Positions 34,778 through 41,970 of a DNA stretch of 64,000 bases are shown in pieces. The translations under genes and the position numbers were made by a program. The notes beneath the pieces are model-generated. The model was not told the DNA's origin. It worked only from the letters and a program-made list of their open reading frames with translations, and made no database searches. Location: contig DATBMH010000110.1 of assembly GCA_036554945.1 (NCBI GenBank), forward strand, positions 21,667 through 85,666, given 5' to 3'. Origin of the DNA: JACDAN01 sp036554945. GTDB lineage: Bacteria > Actinomycetota > Thermoleophilia > Gaiellales > Gaiellaceae. Each line of letters starts with the position of its first letter. Position 1 is the first letter of the stretch.

Positions 34778-34957
34778 TTACTCCGACTCGGCCGCCTCTC
34801 CTTCGTCGCAGGTCTGGAACCCCGCGCCGACGTCGTCGAACTGCCTCGTGCAGTCGGGCTCCCTCGCCCCGCCGGGAGCGCGGGCCGGCGCGACCGGGGC
34901 GCAGCCGGCCAGGAGGAGGCTCGCCGCCGCGAGCCCGGCGATCAGGCGAGCTTCCAG
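34778..34957 (-). CDS. Small lipoprotein, probable CTG start
   Basis: An open frame of about 59 residues reads MEARLIAGLAAASLLLAGC if it begins at CTG 34955-34957: a basic residue, a hydrophobic core and a textbook lipobox LAGC. The mature part is about 40 residues, rich in Ala, Pro and acidic residues, with two further Cys. No ATG, GTG or TTG lies in a suitable place. GGGGGAG precedes the CTG, though closer than ideal. The other choice is the CTG at 34943-34945, overlapping the upstream stop as CTGA. The function is unknown. Confidence 0.45.
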   Translation of the reverse strand: MEARLIAGLAAASLLLAGCAPVAPARAPGGAREPDCTRQFDDVGAGFQTCDEGEAAESE

Positions 34958-35574
34958 AACTCCCCCGTCAGCCCGAGCGCGGCGAAGACGGCCTCCGCCT
35001 CGAGCGGCGTCCGCCGCCGCCACTCCGGGCTCAGGCGGTCCCGGTACCAGACGACCGCGAGGCGCCACGCAGTCTCGAGCGGGAACGACGCGCCGCGCTC
35101 GATGCTCCTCTGCTCGCACCAGCGATCCACGTGCGCCTCCGACCGAAACGCCAGCATCGTCGCTCAGGTGAAGCCGATGTCGTCCCACCAGCGGGCGGCG
35201 GGGACGGCGAAATGCGCGACGCCGTCGCCTTCGGCCAGCTCGCCTCCCTCCACCCGCAGCTCCATCGCCTCGTCGCAGTCGGCGCAGTGCGTCTCGACCG
35301 TGCCGTCCACGCCGAGCATCGCGATCACGCCGAGCCCGTCCCAGACGCAGTTGCCCCAGAACTCCCCTCTGGGCGTCTTCACCCGGAAGTCGGTGGGCAC
35401 CGCCGAGAGCGGCGCCGCCATCCAGATCTCGTCGGTCTCGGGCTGCAGGACGATCGTGTGCGCGTCGGCGAGCCTTCGGTACGCGTCGGCCGTCGCGGCG
35501 TCGGTCGGACTCGGCGGCTGCCCGTCCTCGACGAAGCGCTCGTAGATCGTGAGCCGAACGTCGTCGTCGCTCAC
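34942..35574 (-). CDS. MerB-like organomercurial lyase family protein, candidate selenoprotein with in-frame TGA
   Basis: MerB-family enzymes cleave carbon-mercury bonds with two cysteines and an aspartate. The first part (136 residues from GTG 35572-35574) has NCVWDGLG, matching the first catalytic Cys and the Asp, and THCADCDEA, and ends WWDDIGFT at TGA 35164-35166. The same frame continues after the TGA as ATMLAFRSEAHVDRWC for 73 residues to a TGA at 34942. Actinobacterial homologues I know read through this junction as GFTCSTM, so the TGA sits at the catalytic Cys. A SECIS-like hairpin follows. Read through, the protein is 210 residues with Sec137. The alternative is a nonsense mutation or two separate genes. 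Confidence 0.72.
35133..35151 (-). promoter_or_regulatory. Candidate bacterial SECIS hairpin downstream of in-frame TGA
   Basis: On the minus strand the arms GCGUUUC and GAGGCGC form seven pairs, two of them G-U, around the 5-nt loop GGUCG. The loop starts 19 nt after the TGA. In E. coli fdhF the SelB-binding hairpin has a GGUC apical loop 18 nt after its UGA. Known bacterial SECIS rules ask for a short stem-loop close downstream of the UGA, with a G at the first or second loop position, and this site meets them. Confidence 0.6.
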
Positions 35575-36059
35575 AGCGCCCCCCGGAAGGCGCGCGCAGC
35601 CTCGTCTCCGAACACCGCGAAGACCACGCGCGTCAGCGAGCCGGGACGATGGGCGCGCACGGCCTCGACCATGATCCGCGCGCACCGTTCCACCGGAAAG
35701 CCCCCGACGCCCGTGCCGAACGCCGGCAGCGCCAGGGACTCGGCGCCGAGCTCGTCGGCGACGCGGAGACAGCTCTCGGTCGTCCGGCGGAGGAGGTCTT
35801 CGTCGGTCCGCAGGTCCTGGCCCATGACGGCGCCGTGGATCACCCAGGTCGCGGAGAGGCTGCCGGCGCCCGTGGCCACCGCCTCGCCCACCTCGATCGG
35901 GCCCTTGGCGACCGCCTCGCGCTCGATCTCCTCGCCTCCGGCCCGCTTGATGGCGCCGGCCACGCCCGAGCCCATCCAGAGCTCATTGTTCGCGGCGTTG
36001 GCGATCGCGTCGACGTCGAGCGCGCTGATGTCGCCTTCGACGACCTCGAGCTCAAGCAC
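35571..36059 (-). CDS. Macro domain protein (ADP-ribose binding/hydrolase)
   Basis: Macro domains bind ADP-ribose and many remove it from proteins, nucleic acids or O-acetyl-ADP-ribose. The 162-residue single-domain protein shows VVEGDIS, DAIANAANNELWMGSGVAGAI with the Asn and glycine-rich loop of MacroD-type hydrolases, and ALPAFGTGVGGFP for the phosphate loop. The GTG start at 36057-36059 overlaps the acetyltransferase stop by 8 bp, and the stop overlaps the MerB-like gene as GTGA, so these genes form one translationally coupled set. Confidence 0.92.
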   Translation of the reverse strand: MLELEVVEGDISALDVDAIANAANNELWMGSGVAGAIKRAGGEEIEREAVAKGPIEVGEAVATGAGSLSATWVIHGAVMGQDLRTDEDLLRRTTESCLRVADELGAESLALPAFGTGVGGFPVERCARIMVEAVRAHRPGSLTRVVFAVFGDEAARAFRGAL

Positions 36060-36579
36060 GACGCCTCCCCAGGACGCAGTACGGCTCGTCGGCGTCGCCG
36101 AAGAGCAGCTCGGGCACGACCGTCTCCCAGCCCCGGCGCTCGTAGAAGCCGCGGGCGCGGGCGTTCGACCGCTGGGTGCTCAGCACGGCCGTCGGCGAGC
36201 CGGCTCCGGCGAGCAGCCCGTCGTGCAGGCGCGCCCCGATTCCCCGCCCCTCGAGGGCGGGGTCGACCATGAGCTCGACGAACTCGAAGTGCCCCGGCGC
36301 CAGCCAGACCGTCCGCTCGTCCTCGCTCATGGCCTCGGCGACACGATCGTGCCACCACTCACCCGGCGCGCCCTCGTAGCCGTACGCGAGGCCGGCCAGC
36401 CGCCCGCCCTCGTCCCGGGCGGCCAGGAACCGGAACCCGCTCCGTGCCGCGTGCCGCGGCAGGATCTCGGCGAAGCGCTCGGCCGTCGTCTCCGGGTGGA
36501 CCCTCCGCCAGAGCGCCTCGATCTCGACCCGCTGCGGGCCGAGGACGTCTGCGGGCTCGAGCTCGTGGAGCTCAACCAC
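36052..36579 (-). CDS. GNAT family N-acetyltransferase
   Basis: A 175-residue acetyltransferase. The acetyl-CoA site is visible as VDPALEGRGIGARLHDGLL (motif A, R/QxxGxG/A) and the C-terminal NARARGFYERRGWE motif is typical of the family. The substrate is unknown. The start is GTG at 36577-36579, overlapping the preceding gene by 8 bp. Sequence upstream in the same frame belongs to the neighbouring gene. Confidence 0.88.
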   Translation of the reverse strand: MVELHELEPADVLGPQRVEIEALWRRVHPETTAERFAEILPRHAARSGFRFLAARDEGGRLAGLAYGYEGAPGEWWHDRVAEAMSEDERTVWLAPGHFEFVELMVDPALEGRGIGARLHDGLLAGAGSPTAVLSTQRSNARARGFYERRGWETVVPELLFGDADEPYCVLGRRRA

Positions 36580-36976
36580 GCCGGAGCCACCAGAAGCGCT
36601 CGTCGTGCCCCTCCTCCGCCCGCCGCTCGTCGAGTGTCCTGCCGCCGTATGCCTCCGCTGTGAGCGCCATCTGGGCGGCGAACCCCGTCGCAGCCATCGA
36701 GAAGGTGAAGGCATGTATCGAGAGGTCCCACCCGGCCAGCGGGCCCGCATCGTCGAGGAGGTCGAAGGCCTGCTGGTCGCGCACGTCGAAGACCGCGATC
36801 CCGCCGTGCGGCTTGCCGGTGAAGTGGTCGTGGAAGATCACGAACCCGCGGCGCCGGTCCTCGACGTACTCGTTGAGCCGCTCGTTCGCCTCCCTCGCGG
36901 TCACGCCGTCCGGCGCCACCGCGTAGACGAGGTAGCAGCGCTGCCTGCCGCGCGCGAGCTCAGTCGAGGACGGCAT
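36572..36976 (-). CDS. Conserved protein of unknown function
   Basis: I do not recognise this 134-residue soluble protein. It may be an alpha/beta fold: RCYLVYAVAP, VIFHDHF, GGIAVFDVRDQQAFDLLDD and SIHAFTFS look like alternating strands and helices, loosely resembling ferredoxin-like dimeric barrels. It is rich in aromatic residues and ends WWLRRG. ATG 36974-36976 overlaps the dapB stop by 17 bp. No catalytic motif is clear. Confidence 0.72.
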   Translation of the reverse strand: MPSSTELARGRQRCYLVYAVAPDGVTAREANERLNEYVEDRRRGFVIFHDHFTGKPHGGIAVFDVRDQQAFDLLDDAGPLAGWDLSIHAFTFSMAATGFAAQMALTAEAYGGRTLDERRAEEGHDERFWWLRRG

Positions 36977-37565
36977 CCAGCCCGACGGTGAGACCCGGAG
37001 GGAGCGTCGAGAGCCGGTCCAGCGCGAGCAGGACGCCGGGGACGTACGCCTCCCGGTTGAAGGCGTCGTGGCGGATCGTGAGCAGCTGTCCGTCGCCGCC
37101 GAGCAGGACCTCCTGGTGCGCGACGAGCCCCGGGAGCCGGACCGAATGGATCTCCGCGCCGCCGACGCGCTCGGCGGTCAGCCTCGCGGTCCCGGACGGC
37201 GCGTCCTTCTTCGTCTCGGCGTGGAGCTCCACGATCTCCGCCCGCGGGAGGTAGCGCGCGGCTTGCTCGGCGAAGCGCATCATCAGGACCGCGCCGAGCG
37301 CGAAGTTCGGCGCGTAGAGGACGGCGACGCCGCCCTCTCGGGCCGGCTCGTCCACGGCCTCGGCGTTCCAGCCGGTCGTCCCGACCACGGACGGGATCCC
37401 GCGCTCGATCGCCGACCGCACGTTTGCCTCCGCGGCCTCGGGCGCCGTGAAGTCCACGATCGCGTCGGCGTCCTCCAGCTCGACGAGCTCATGTCCCGCC
37501 GCCTCGAGCGCCGGGCCGAGCACCGACCCGACCTTCCCGCCGCGCCCGAAGAGCGCGACCTTCAC
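36960..37565 (-). CDS. dapB: 4-hydroxy-tetrahydrodipicolinate reductase (short form)
   Basis: DapB reduces the DapA product to tetrahydrodipicolinate, the substrate of DapL. The protein has the N-terminal nucleotide motif GRGGKVGS, VDFTAPEA, VGTTGW, YAPNFALGAV, and ELHAETKKDAPSGTA in which the catalytic His and Lys are kept while the second His of the usual HH pair is Ala. At 201 residues it is clearly shorter than most DapB proteins (240-270), mainly in the N-terminal Rossmann part. The GTG start at 37563-37565 overlaps the peptidase stop as GTGA. Confidence 0.9.
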   Translation of the reverse strand: MKVALFGRGGKVGSVLGPALEAAGHELVELEDADAIVDFTAPEAAEANVRSAIERGIPSVVGTTGWNAEAVDEPAREGGVAVLYAPNFALGAVLMMRFAEQAARYLPRAEIVELHAETKKDAPSGTARLTAERVGGAEIHSVRLPGLVAHQEVLLGGDGQLLTIRHDAFNREAYVPGVLLALDRLSTLPPGLTVGLDAVLD

Positions 37566-38854
37566 GCCGCAGCGGCCGCGAGCGCGGGGTTCACCCGCTC
37601 GACCGCAGCGAGGAAGCGGCCCTCGTCGGGGCCGATCGCCGCCGCCGACAGCCGCTCGGGCGCCAGCAGGACGCCGGCGAGCTCGGCGAGGCCCTCGGCC
37701 TCGACCGCGTCGATCTCGGCGATGATCCGGTCGAGCGAGAGCATCTCCGTGTCGGTGATGAGGGACTTGCCGAGGCGGCTCATCCGGCTCGACGTCGCCT
37801 CCATCGAGAGCAGGATCCGCCCTTTGAGGTTCTCCTTCGCCCGCTCGAGCTCGTTCGGGCGCAGGTTCCCCGCTGCGATGTCGGAGATCTGCTCGGCGGC
37901 GATCTCGAGGCACGGCCCGAGGTTCTCCTCCCGCGTGCCCACGTAGAGGCCGATCTGGCCGGTGTCGGTGTACTGCGAGCCGAACGTGTAGACCGCGTAC
38001 GCCATCCCGCGCTTCTCGCGGATCTCCTGGAAGAGCCGCGACGACGCCGACCCGCCGAGGATCGCGTCGAGCAGCGAGGCCGCGAAGCGCCGCCGGTCCG
38101 AGCGGGCGATCCCGGGCGCGCCGAGGCAGAGGTGGTACTGCTCGGTGTCCTTGCGCAGGAAGCGAAGGTCCGGCGGTGGCGGCTTGACCAGCGGGGAACG
38201 GACGCGCCGCCCGCGCGCGGGCGTGCCGCCCGCCTTGTCCTCCGCGCGCTCCAGCAGCCCGAGCAGCTCGTTGTGGTCGAGGTTCCCGGCGGCGGCGACG
38301 ACGACGTTGCCGGGCACGTACATCGTCCGGTGGTACGCGGAGATGCTGCGCCGCGAGACGGACGAGATCACCTCGGCGGTGCCGATCACCGGCCGGCCGA
38401 GCGGGTGGTGCCCGAACACGGCCTCCGCGATCAGGTCGTGGACGAGCTCCTGGGGCTGGTCCTCGTACATCGCGATCTCCTCGAGCACGACCTCGCGCTC
38501 GGCGTCCACCTCGGTGAAGAGCGGCGTGTAGACCATGTCGCTCATCACGTCGATCGCCTCGTCGAGGTGGTGGTCCGCGACCCGCGCGTAGACGACGGTG
38601 TGCTCGCGCGAGGTCGCCGCGTTCAGCTCGCCGCCCATCGCGTCGAAGACCTCCGCGATCTCCTGCGCCGTGTACCGCTCGGTGCCCTTGAAGAGCAGGT
38701 GCTCGATGAAGTGCGAGACCCCGGCGCGCTCGTCCCGTTCGTCCCGCGAGCCGGCGCCGATCCAGAAGCCGAGCGCGACCGACCGGACGTGCGTCAGGCG
38801 CTCGGTGACGACCCGCTGGCCCGAGTCCAGCTCGGAAAGCACGTACTTCTGCAC
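37562..38854 (-). CDS. M16 family zinc metallopeptidase
   Basis: The 430-residue protein is a single M16B peptidase with the inverted zinc motif HFIEHLLFKG (HxxEH) and the downstream glutamate in the segment EREVVLEEIAMYED. The C-terminal half carries the R/Y pair motif (GGSASSRLFQEIREKRG, GMAYAVYTF). Such proteins are often next to pnp in many bacteria and act on small peptides or processing intermediates. I choose GTG 38852-38854 (VQKYVLSELDSGQ). No good Shine-Dalgarno precedes it. Confidence 0.9.
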   Translation of the reverse strand: MQKYVLSELDSGQRVVTERLTHVRSVALGFWIGAGSRDERDERAGVSHFIEHLLFKGTERYTAQEIAEVFDAMGGELNAATSREHTVVYARVADHHLDEAIDVMSDMVYTPLFTEVDAEREVVLEEIAMYEDQPQELVHDLIAEAVFGHHPLGRPVIGTAEVISSVSRRSISAYHRTMYVPGNVVVAAAGNLDHNELLGLLERAEDKAGGTPARGRRVRSPLVKPPPPDLRFLRKDTEQYHLCLGAPGIARSDRRRFAASLLDAILGGSASSRLFQEIREKRGMAYAVYTFGSQYTDTGQIGLYVGTREENLGPCLEIAAEQISDIAAGNLRPNELERAKENLKGRILLSMEATSSRMSRLGKSLITDTEMLSLDRIIAEIDAVEAEGLAELAGVLLAPERLSAAAIGPDEGRFLAAVERVNPALAAAAA

Positions 38855-38887
38855 GGATGGATCGTAGTAGGAGCCGGGGAAATCGCC

Positions 38888-38912
38888 GCGGAACGGGCTG
38901 TGCCCGTTCCGC
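38888..38912. repeat. Dispersed hairpin element, copy B (GCGGAACG...CGTTCCGC)
   Basis: The arms GCGGAACGGGC and GCCCGTTCCGC pair perfectly over 11 bp around TGT. It lies between pnp and the M16 peptidase. The core is almost the same as the hairpin at 12880-12910 downstream of rny. Confidence 0.7.
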
Positions 38913-38954
38913 CGCAACGGCCTCCTCGAGGAGGAGGTGTCGCTGCGTGCATGG

Positions 38955-38984
38955 GCCGGGCGGCGCCGAAAGGCGCCGCCCGGC
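38955..38984 (-). terminator. Strong hairpin between pnp and the M16 gene
   Basis: A perfect 13-bp stem, GCCGGGCGGCGCC with GGCGCCGCCCGGC, closes a GAAA tetraloop (TTTC on the minus strand). It is 46 bp downstream of the pnp stop. No T-run follows, so it may be a pnp mRNA 3' end or processing structure rather than a pure terminator. The 14-bp palindrome CCTCCTCGAGGAGG lies 20 bp further on (38921-38934). Confidence 0.65.
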
Positions 38985-39030
38985 TTCATACAGCCGCTGA
39001 AAGTCGTGAGACTTTCAGCGGAAAGGGACG

Positions 39031-41511
39031 CTAGTCCCGGCGCCCGCCGCGGTCTCGGCCGCGACCGCCGCGACGCTCGCCGTCCCGGCGCGGAGGACGC
39101 TCCTCCCGGGGCCGCTCGGGCGCGTTCTTGGCGCGCTCGATCAGCTCCTCGGGCGAGACCATCCCGCCGTTCTCGTGCTTGTTGACGAGCTTGAGGCCGA
39201 TGCGCCCGCGCTCCTTGTCGACCTCCTGCACGATCACGTCCAGGACGTCTCCGCGGTTGATCACGTCCTCGATGTGGCCGACCCGCCCGGGGCCGACGTT
39301 CGAGACGTGGAGCAGCCCGTCGGTGCCCTTCTTGAGCTCGACGAACGCCCCGAACTGGGTCGTCTTCACGACCTTGCCGGTGTACTCGTCGCCGACCTCG
39401 GGCTCCTTCGTGAGCGCGTTGATCGCCTCCATCGCCGCCTCGGCGTTCCTGCCCTCGGTGGCGTAGATGAGGATCGTCCCGTCCTCCTCGATGTCGATCT
39501 GGACCTCGTGGTCGGACTCGAGCGAGCGGATCGTCTCGCCGCCCTTGCCGATGACCATCCCGATGAACTCGGGGTTGATCTTGATCGTCGAGATCCGAGG
39601 AGCGTGGTCGCGGAGCTCCTCGCGCGACTCGGGAATCGCCTCCAGCATGCGGTCGAGGATGAACTCGCGCGCCTCCTTCGCCTGCGCGAGCGCGTTCCGC
39701 ATGATCTCCTGCGTGACGCCGGTGATCTTGATGTCCATCTGGAGCGCGGTGACGCCCTCACGCGTGCCGGCCACCTTGAAGTCCATGTCCCCGAGGTGGT
39801 CCTCGGCGCCCTGGATGTCCGTCAGGATCACGTAGTCGTCGCCCTCCTTGACGAGGCCCATGGCGATGCCACCGACCGGCGCCTTCAGCGGAACGCCGGC
39901 GTCCATCAGCGACAGCGTCGAGCCGCAGACCGAGCCCATGGACGACGAGCCGTTCGACTCGAGCGTCTCGGAGACGATGCGGATCGTGTACGGGAAGTCC
40001 TCGGGTGCCGGGATGACCGGCTCGAGGGCCCGCTGCGCCAGTGCGCCGTGACCGATGTCACGCCGCTTCGGGCCCCGCATGAACCCGGTCTCACCGACCG
40101 AGTAGGGCGGGAAGTTGTAGTGGTGCATGTAGCGCCGCTCCTGCTCCAGGGAGAGGTCGTCGATGCGCTGACCCTCCTTGGCAGTGCCGAGCGTGAGCAG
40201 CGACATGATCTGCGTCTGGCCGCGCGTGAAGAGCGCGGATCCGTGCGTCCTCGGCGAGACGCCGACCTCGCACTCGATCGGCCGGATCTCGTCGGCTGCG
40301 CGGCCGTCGGGCCGGCGCTTGTCGACGGCGATCTTCTGCCGGACGAGCTGCTTGTAGATCGACTCGGACGCCCGCTTGACGAACTGGCGGGTGAGGCCGT
40401 CCTTCACCGTGGGCGCGTCGCCGTCCACCGTGGCCGGGCCGACGGGGAACGGCAGCTCGACCGTCTCGTTGATCCGGTCGAAGAGCAGCGAGCGCTTGGC
40501 CGACTTCAGCTCCTTGGAGTCCTGCTCGGCCTCGGTGAGGGACCGGAGGTCGTCCTCGAACTGCTGCCGGACAGGCTCCTCGACGACCGCCAGGCGGATC
40601 TTGTCGAGCAGCATGTCCAGCGACATCTTGTGCTGCAGCTGGCGGAGGATGTCCTCCTCCGTCGAGCCCATGTCGAGCGGCGGGCACTCCTCGAGGAGGA
40701 TCTCCTCCACGATCGCGCTGCCCTCGCGGAGCCCCTCGTCGAGGATCCGCTCGCGGATCCGGCCGCCGACGCGCTCGTCGAGCTCGCTCGTGAGCTGCGG
40801 ATCGAGCCACTTCGCCTTGCCGACCTGCTCGCGCAGCTCCTCCTGCTTCTCGCAGATCCGGACGATCTCGGCGTGCGCCAGCTCGAGCGCCTCGAGGAGC
40901 ACGTCCTCGGGGATCTCCTGGGCGCCGGCCTCGACCATCGTCAGGCCGTCCTTCGTTCCGACGACGATCAGGTCGAGCGTGCTCTCCTCCATCTCCTGCA
41001 GCGTCGGGTTGACGGTCAGCTCGCCGTTGAACTGCCCGACCCGGACCGCGCCGACCGGGCCGATGAACGGCAGCGGCGAGATCATCAGCGCCGCGGAGGC
41101 GCCGTTGATGCAGAGGATGTCGTGCGGCGTGATCATGTCCGCCGACAGGACGGTGCAGATCACCTGCACCTCGTTCTTGTAGCCCTTCGGCCAGAGCGGC
41201 CGGATCGGGCGGTCGATCATCCGCGCCGTCAGGATCGCCCGCTCGGTGGGGCGCCCCTCGCGCTTGAAGAAGCCGCCGGGGATCTTCCCCGCGGCGTACA
41301 TCCGCTCCTCGACGTCGACCGTGAGCGGGAAGAAGTCCGCGCCCTCGCGCGCCTCCATCCGGCCCTGCGCCGTGGCCAGCACCATCGTGTCGCCGGAGCG
41401 CACGATGACGGCGCCGTCGGCCTGCTTGGCCAGCTTGCCCGACTCGAAAGAGATTTCCTGCCCGCCGATCTCGACCGAGACACGGGTCGGGCCCTGTACT
41501 GCGATGCTCAT
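39031..41511 (-). CDS. pnp: Polyribonucleotide nucleotidyltransferase
   Basis: PNPase degrades RNA 3' to 5' using phosphate. The 826-residue protein has two RNase PH domains (about 10-140 and 325-560) with SNGSSSMGSVCGSTL in the second, an alpha-helical linker, a KH domain (IGMVIGKGGETIR) and an S1 domain (GDEYTGKVVKTTQFGAFVEL), followed by an Arg/Gly/Glu-rich tail (RRGGRGRDRGGRRD). The tail is basic and could bind RNA. ATG 41509-41511 follows GGAGGAC. It lies downstream of rpsO, the classical order, with a strong hairpin between them. Confidence 0.97.
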   Translation of the reverse strand: MSIAVQGPTRVSVEIGGQEISFESGKLAKQADGAVIVRSGDTMVLATAQGRMEAREGADFFPLTVDVEERMYAAGKIPGGFFKREGRPTERAILTARMIDRPIRPLWPKGYKNEVQVICTVLSADMITPHDILCINGASAALMISPLPFIGPVGAVRVGQFNGELTVNPTLQEMEESTLDLIVVGTKDGLTMVEAGAQEIPEDVLLEALELAHAEIVRICEKQEELREQVGKAKWLDPQLTSELDERVGGRIRERILDEGLREGSAIVEEILLEECPPLDMGSTEEDILRQLQHKMSLDMLLDKIRLAVVEEPVRQQFEDDLRSLTEAEQDSKELKSAKRSLLFDRINETVELPFPVGPATVDGDAPTVKDGLTRQFVKRASESIYKQLVRQKIAVDKRRPDGRAADEIRPIECEVGVSPRTHGSALFTRGQTQIMSLLTLGTAKEGQRIDDLSLEQERRYMHHYNFPPYSVGETGFMRGPKRRDIGHGALAQRALEPVIPAPEDFPYTIRIVSETLESNGSSSMGSVCGSTLSLMDAGVPLKAPVGGIAMGLVKEGDDYVILTDIQGAEDHLGDMDFKVAGTREGVTALQMDIKITGVTQEIMRNALAQAKEAREFILDRMLEAIPESREELRDHAPRISTIKINPEFIGMVIGKGGETIRSLESDHEVQIDIEEDGTILIYATEGRNAEAAMEAINALTKEPEVGDEYTGKVVKTTQFGAFVELKKGTDGLLHVSNVGPGRVGHIEDVINRGDVLDVIVQEVDKERGRIGLKLVNKHENGGMVSPEELIERAKNAPERPREERPPRRDGERRGGRGRDRGGRRD

Positions 41512-41533
41512 CTGTCCTCCACTCTTCGTGGAA

Positions 41534-41585
41534 GGTGGAGGTTTGGGTGAACGCCCTCCGGCAGGCGCTCGCCCAAACTTCCACC
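41534..41585 (-). promoter_or_regulatory. Long hairpin between rpsO and pnp, candidate processing/control site
   Basis: A 14-bp stem with one G-U pair is formed by GGTGGAGGTTTGGG and CCCAAACTTCCACC, with a loop that can form a further short stem (CGCC and GGCG). It starts 20 bp after the rpsO stop and ends 22 bp before the pnp start. In E. coli and Streptomyces the rpsO-pnp gap holds a hairpin cut by RNase III that controls pnp expression, so this is a likely counterpart. Confidence 0.75.
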
Positions 41586-41604
41586 CTCCGGTTCTCCGCC
41601 TGGG

Positions 41605-41874
41605 TTATCTCCGCAGACCGAGCTCCTTGATCAGGTTCCGGTAGCCCTCGAGGTCCTTCTTCTGCAGGTAGTTCAGCAGCCGGCGGCGGCGGCCCACGAG
41701 CTTGAGCAGGCCGCGGCGCGAGTAGTGATCCTTCGCGTGTGTCCGCAGATGGTCGGTGAGCTGGTTGATCCGCGCCGTCAACAGCGCGATCTGCACCTCG
41801 GCAGAGCCCGTATCGGCCTCTGCGCGGCCGTGCTTTCCGATGATCTCCTGCTTCGCTTCCTTGGTGAGGGTCAC
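41605..41874 (-). CDS. rpsO: 30S ribosomal protein S15
   Basis: S15 binds the central domain of 16S rRNA early in 30S assembly. The 89-residue protein has the exact family length and motifs: HGRAEADTGSAEVQIALLT, RINQLTDHLRTHAKDHYSRR, and GLLKLVGRRRRLLNYLQKKD. GTG 41872-41874 follows GAGGAGGT at good spacing. The 96-bp gap upstream is divergent with the gamma-glutamyltransferase-like gene and must hold the rpsO promoter. Confidence 0.97.
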   Translation of the reverse strand: MTLTKEAKQEIIGKHGRAEADTGSAEVQIALLTARINQLTDHLRTHAKDHYSRRGLLKLVGRRRRLLNYLQKKDLEGYRNLIKELGLRR

Positions 41875-41970
41875 CTGTTGACCTCCTCTAGACGAATCCG
41901 CAGTCCCCGCGGAGCCATGCGGAAGCTGCATGGCGAGCCGGGTCTGCGGGCGCGGATAGGGTAGCAACCG

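Noticed and set aside
34942..35166. Two separate genes: a 136-residue MerB-like protein and a 71-residue protein starting at ATG 35155-35157
   Set aside because: The two parts are in the same frame, only a TGA apart, and together match the full-length family. I annotate one gene with a possible Sec codon, but a simple nonsense mutation or split gene cannot be excluded without the genome's Sec genes.
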